Source of the DNA: Poecilobothrus nobilitatus
Lineage: Eukaryota > Arthropoda > Insecta > Diptera > Dolichopodidae
NCBI GenBank assembly: GCA_947095535.1
Contig: OX352774.1
Span: 78,306,416-78,370,415, forward strand
DNA: 64,000 nt
Direction of reading: 5' to 3'
A program made the translations under genes and the position numbers. Shown one piece after another: positions 59,747 through 64,000 of the stretch. Every line of letters starts with the position of its first letter. The stretch's first letter is position 1. The notes beneath the pieces were generated by a model. It ran no database searches. It saw only the letters and a list, made by a program, of their open reading frames with translations, and was not told the DNA's origin.

Positions 59747-60857
59747 TTCTCAAATCAATTTCAGAGATGTGATGACACTAATATTTTACGATTAACAATA
59801 TAATCACAAATGACCAGGGAATTAAGTACAAAAGTTTCTATTGAATATTAACAATGGATAGCCTGTAAATTTGAAAGTTATCTCATATTCATTATGTGCG
59901 TATTGTTGGACTTATATTCGTGATAAATTATAAAAACGTTACTTTAAGTTAAGGGATGAGCATTTTTGTAAATTATAAAGCTGCAATTAAACATCACAAA
60001 TACACTACATCCTTGCAGACAATGATATTGTAAAGGAATTTTAATATTGTAAAATTATTTTTCGATAATTCCATTATAGTCTTGGATAAATCCTTTATAG
60101 ACTTCAAAAATAACACATACCGATGTCAATATAGCAGAATAACTCTAACAGCAAACACAACAAAATAATTTCGCTCTACTCTCGGCAACGTTGTCTTAAA
60201 CTATATTTTCATAATTTTTTGGATACTTCTGAATATTTAAGAATTAATTTTTTTTGTCATTAAAAATTTATAATATAAATTCCTATTCTTAAAGTATAGA
60301 ATTTTAAAATACATCTTTTTAATGTGATATTAGATTTTAGTTTTTCCATTTAAAACATTTTAAAATTAATAAAAATCTTTCAAAAGCAAAAAAAACCTCA
60401 AGAAAATTCAAAAGTATCTTAGAGTTGTTCAAAAATATTAACAAAAAATTTATAATTTCATTTTCTTCTGTTTTGTACATATGTATTTTTAAAATCATAT
60501 CTTATGACATATTAAATCATTGCAAAAATCATATCATATCATAATCTTTTTTAGATTAAAAATGGAAAGAAAATATTAAAAATAAAAAAAAAATAAAATG
60601 AAATAAAAATATTTAATCTTATAAAGATTTTTTTCGTTTTAATAATAAAAAAATAAAAATAAAAGTCTTTTTTTTTTTCCTATATTTTTTCTCCATTTTT
60701 GAAAATCATATAATTTATATTTTTAAAGTACTTTCAATCAAGTGATGTACTAAAAATGAAACAAACAAAAATATTAAATAGAAAAGGATAAAATGTACAT
60801 TTGTACAATATTTCAAAAAAAATCGAAAAAAAAAAATACAATAAAGTATTGAACACA
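59747..60857. other. Noncoding AT-rich stretch
   Basis: No gene seen. Long A/T runs occur at 60560-60690. Confidence 0.5.
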
Positions 60858-61069
60858 ATATACAGGGTGTACGGTTTCGGAAAGTCAGTTAAAACGGAAC
60901 TGATAGCGAAGGTTAAAACAAGCAAAATATTATTCTTGATGGGGTGAAAGATGCACCGCCTATTCCTAATGGCTTCTGAAATAATAGTCTTTAAAGTTTT
61001 TGTGTTAACTTTCTTAAAAAAAAAAATCATATCTTTGTACCTGTATATCATAAGAAGTTAATTTAAAAA

Positions 61070-61393
61070 TTAATACGTTGATTCTCACATGTACCACCGG
61101 TGAACATCACTTAAGAGTTTCTAAATGTCGTGCTCACCAGTGAACATAGCAATAAACTTGGGTTTTGCTACATTGCTGAAAGTTCTCAAAAGTTCGAATC
61201 TATTTAATGTACTGCTTTTTTCCTTTAAAAATGTTCACCGGTGATAGATTGCAACTTACGTAAGTTTGTTTTTATGTTCACTGGAAGGAGCGAAATTTTG
61301 TAGCATTTGAGTGATGTTCACCGATGATACACTTGGGACTTAACGCAAGTATTTTTTTATGCTCAATGGTGAGTGTGGGACTCAATGTGTTAA
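61070..61393. mobile_element. TTAA-flanked piggyBac-like MITE
   Basis: TTAA is at both edges (61070-61073 and 61390-61393). Just inside, TACGTTGATTCTCACATGT (left) matches the reverse complement of the right end, CACATTGAGTCCCACACT. Inside, a TTCACCGGTGA-type palindrome recurs: ACCACCGGTGAACAT, GCTCACCAGTGAACAT, GTTCACCGGTGATAG, GTTCACCGATGATAC and GCTCAATGGTGAG. Two adjacent units also share an AACTTACGTAAGTTTG / GACTTAACGCAAGTATT block. TTAA targets are the hallmark of the piggyBac superfamily. It is about 320 bp with no coding capacity. Confidence 0.75.
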
Positions 61394-62615
61394 ATATAGT
61401 GAATAAGTTATCAGGTTTCATATAATTATCTAAAAAAAATTCACGTCATCTTAGTTGTGAAATTATAATATTTTTAATTATAATTTTGTCAGAAAAAAAA
61501 TAGTTAATTTAAAATTTTCATAAAATTTAATCATCTTTCAGATAATTTAAGTTGTCTAACTAAATTATAAATAGCGAACCAACCAAATTTAACGGAAGTT
61601 ATTGCCATAAAACTTGATCAACTTTTGCAAAATGTCAGATGTCAGATTAATTAAGTTTCAAGATATCCAATTTCAGAATCTTAACACATTATTTTATCAT
61701 TATCAGTTATCATGCGAACGGCCTGATGTACATGACTAAAATCTATTCAGAATTCAATTCAGAGTAGGAATATATATATACTAATCTAGCTCTAGCTGCT
61801 TTAAGGTTTCACAAATTTAATGACAAATTTAATATACCCTTTAATTATGTTAATACCGGTATAATGACAAGAGATATAATTGAAATTATTAAATATTCTA
61901 AATTAAAGCTAATCAAAATTTAAAAATAAAATATAATTTATACATTTACAATAATAAATTCGTAACCCAAAAAGGAATTTATGTTTCACCTAACTTAATT
62001 TGCCATAAACTGATCCAATTCATTTTAGAAGTAGAATTTTTTACTAAATCATACCATTCAACAGATGAAGGAAGAGTTGAACCTTTATCAATTATCACGA
62101 ATGCTAAAAGTAACCAACCTATTGTCTAAACTTTTTAATATAAAATGTTAACAAACTAACGGTAAAAGGCAGACTTTTCGCGATCCTGTGTGCCAATAGT
62201 GTTCAAAGCATAAATAGTACAAATCAATAATCGTATAATCAGTTTAATATTTAATTACTAGTGGAAAGTATGATCTCCGTAGTATTTTTATATTTAGCAG
62301 ACAAAATTAGTAATAAAAATGAATTTTTATTCTTAATGTTATAATAAATGTTACAATACTAAACTAATAATATCATTAATTACTAAACTATTAACATCTG
62401 TAAATAATGAATCAATCCGTTAAGTCCGGTTTTCATGAGAAAAAAATATCCACGAAAATGTTAGGCAGAAGGCTGAATATACGAAAATTACATGTGTGTA
62501 AAAGAGAGAACTCTATAAAAATATCGGTAATTCAGAACGCCAAAGACTTTTAGAGTTAAAGTCCGCGGACGTTAATTCCTTTTTGGATTGGAGTTAAAGC
62601 CAATCCAAAAGAAAG
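61394..62615. other. Noncoding stretch with a repeat relic
   Basis: No gene. TAAAACTTGATCAACTTTTG near 61609 resembles TAAAACTTGATCATCTTTTA at 63756, so about 61560-61690 is probably an eroded fragment of the family at the window's end. Confidence 0.45.
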
Positions 62616-62690
62616 CCAAATAATTAAAGTTAAAAGCCAATTGGAGTTAAAGCCAAATAATTAAAAGAAATTAAAAGCCGCGGGAAGGGA
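62583..62690. repeat. Local tandem duplication around AAAGCCAA
   Basis: GGAGTTAAAGCCAA, AGAAAGCCAAATAATTAAAG, TTAAAAGCCAATTGGAGTTA and AAGCCAAATAATTAAAAG repeat the same words three to four times in about 100 bp. Confidence 0.7.
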
Positions 62691-62756
62691 TTTTAGACTT
62701 TTGGATAAAAATTAGGGGAACCCCTTTTTCCAGAATATTTACTAAATATGTATATG

Positions 62757-63180
62757 TGCGAGATTCTGAATTAGGAGGTATTTTAGAGTTGGCTACAAAA
62801 TCAAGGTTATATGCTTTTTCCAAAATATGTATATAAGTAATACTCCTATTGGCAGGGATTTTGGGAGAAAATTTAAAATTGAATTCAAAATCAGGATTAC
62901 ACGCCTTTTACAGAATATTTAGATATGTATATGCATAGGCGAGTTTTGAATTATGAGGATTATACAAATAATCTGGAAAAAGCTTATAATCCTGATTTAA
63001 TACAAAAACTCGCAGATGCATATGCATCTAAAATTCTGTAAATGGCGTATAATGCTGATTTTGCATTCAATTCTAAAATCCCACCCAAAATCCCTGCGTC
63101 CTTAACAATGAGAGAAAAATCCCATGGGACTTCTAATCATGGGACTTCTGACATGTTACCAAATAAAATCCAGTCAAATG
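62757..63180. mobile_element. Large foldback with ~96-bp arms
   Basis: Positions 62853-62948 are an imperfect reverse complement of 63003-63096; both ends carry CAGGGATTTTGGG or its complement exactly. The loop is also partly paired (AGGATTATA near 62956 with TATAATCCT). A third, direct copy of the arm words (CAAAATCAAGGTTATATGCT, CCAAAATATGTATAT) precedes it at 62757-62840. The 66-residue + frame at 63042-63242 crosses the right arm and is not a gene. Confidence 0.75.
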
Positions 63181-63338
63181 AAATACAGACTGGTAGTGTA
63201 CTATATTTTGCTCTTTCTCTAACAACTATAAATCGGCGATAATTTCTTTATGAAAACCAGCCCTTAGTTATAGTGAAGTGAACATTTAACTGATGCTTGT
63301 ATTACTCAAAGTGTCCGATACAATAACACCCTGTATAT

Positions 63339-63675
63339 GTATTATATAACATTGCAAAAACAAAAAAATGTAACAAAAATTTTTAAGTAATCCTATAAAT
63401 GGCAATCTATTTTAGTATTTTTAAAATAGCATTATATATATAAATATGTCAATATCATAACAAGTCACTTATTATAAATAAATAATAAAAAAAAAAAAAA
63501 AACATACACTCTTATATAAACATATAAATATAAAATACAAAAATAAAAAATTTGATATAAAATTTGTATCAAAATCAAAAGAAAATTGTACTAATCGTAT
63601 ATATAATATTATGATAGCCATGACAACTTTAAGATTTGAAGGTCTTTTACCCCATTTCCCAATAAAAGAAAAATA
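63339..63675. other. Noncoding AT-rich spacer
   Basis: Nothing recognisable. Confidence 0.5.
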
Positions 63676-63679
63676 AAAA

Positions 63680-64000
63680 AAAACGAGGAAGAGTGCAGTA
63701 GAGTAGACTGTGTCAACTCTGGGATACCCGTATGAACGTAATATATCCTGTTTCTATAAAACTTGATCATCTTTTAAAAACATTCAGAGTTTTAGTACCG
63801 AACTACAGAGATATATTTATGTAAATTGTGGAGTTGTATGATAGCTACCCGAATCTATTGCGCCTAGCTTAAGTTCCAAGAAATGCAAAAAGTCTGAACC
63901 GGCTGCTTTAGACCATTCAAATTTTACAAAAGTTTTTGGCATGCAACTCGACACTTTTTCACTAAATTTCAGATAGCTAGCTTCAATAGACACTGAGTTA
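63680..64000 (+). mobile_element. Dispersed repeat running off the window
   Basis: The reverse complement of 63680-63735 (CGTTCATACGGGTATCCCAG, AGTTGACACAGTCTACTC, TTCCTCGTTTT) matches 8246-8310 (GGTTCGTACGGGTATCTAAG, AGTTGACAAAGGCAAC, TTCCTCGTTTT). Beyond it, CTACCCGAATCTATTGCGCC and TGCATGCCAAAA-type words (reverse strand) look like the second dispersed family. The element is cut by the window edge. Confidence 0.55.

Larger units (their letters stand above)
60858..63338. mobile_element. Candidate 2.5-kb DNA transposon with TACAGGGTGT ends
   Basis: ATATACAGGGTGT at 60858-60870 is the exact reverse complement of 63326-63338. The match weakens but continues inward (GGTTTCGGA against GTATCGGA), and a TA lies outside each TACAGGGTGT, as in Tc1/mariner-type insertions. 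No transposase frame survives. It encloses the TTAA-flanked MITE (61070-61393) and the foldback at 62853-63096, which would be later insertions. The pairing of the two ends may be chance, since CAGGGTGT-type ends are common in insect repeats. Confidence 0.4.

Noticed and set aside
60734..61051. 105-residue minus-strand frame
   Set aside because: Phe/Ile-rich, crosses the TACAGGGTGT repeat end, no domain recognised; likely chance.

Overview
The window is a piece of a very AT-rich insect nuclear chromosome. The insect assignment rests on a spliced Tweedle (DUF243) cuticle-protein gene, a spliced SH2-domain gene resembling the insect sprint/RIN family, and tRNA-derived SINEs with insect-type transposon remnants. 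The order cannot be fixed; repeats carrying a TCCG run recall repeats I know from flies. There is no operon structure, rRNA, CRISPR array or convincing free-standing tRNA gene.

Only two host genes can be supported, both on the + strand. (1) 2820-3797: three exons encoding a 265-residue SH2 protein that stops soon after the SH2 domain, possibly a short isoform of a larger gene whose other exons lie elsewhere. (2) 45364-47289: two exons encoding a 455-residue secreted Tweedle cuticle protein, with a plausible TATA/initiator upstream and AATAAA signals downstream. The genes show no functional link. The 41 kb between them could be an intron of the first gene or intergenic DNA; the sequence does not decide.

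Nearly everything else is repeat and AT-rich spacer. Recognisable groups are: SINE-A (six copies), SINE-B (two near-complete, two 3' ends) and SINE-C (two copies); a dispersed family marked by a TCCG/CGGA run and a 'TTACAGGTG' core (6.7, 10.8, 19.4-20.1, 21.7, 25.9, 35.7 kb); a second family sharing parts with it (27.8, 54.8, 61.6, 63.7 kb); foldback or MITE-like elements at 2.5, 4.4, 33.6-34.6, 61.1 (TTAA-flanked, piggyBac-like) and 62.9 kb; a five-copy ~142-bp tandem array at 30.2-30.9 kb; and a short dispersed repeat present five times (23.5, 32.2, 41.1, 43.5, 52.5 kb).

Coding relics of mobile elements are a 5' fragment of a transposase-like helix-turn-helix ORF (8.4-8.7 kb, minus strand) and a C-terminal scrap of a non-LTR retrotransposon (52.0-52.2 kb, minus strand). 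I found no convincing novel multi-gene system. The most interesting material is the repeat architecture, the nested insertions, the SH2-only gene end, and an exon-like island at 23749-23817.
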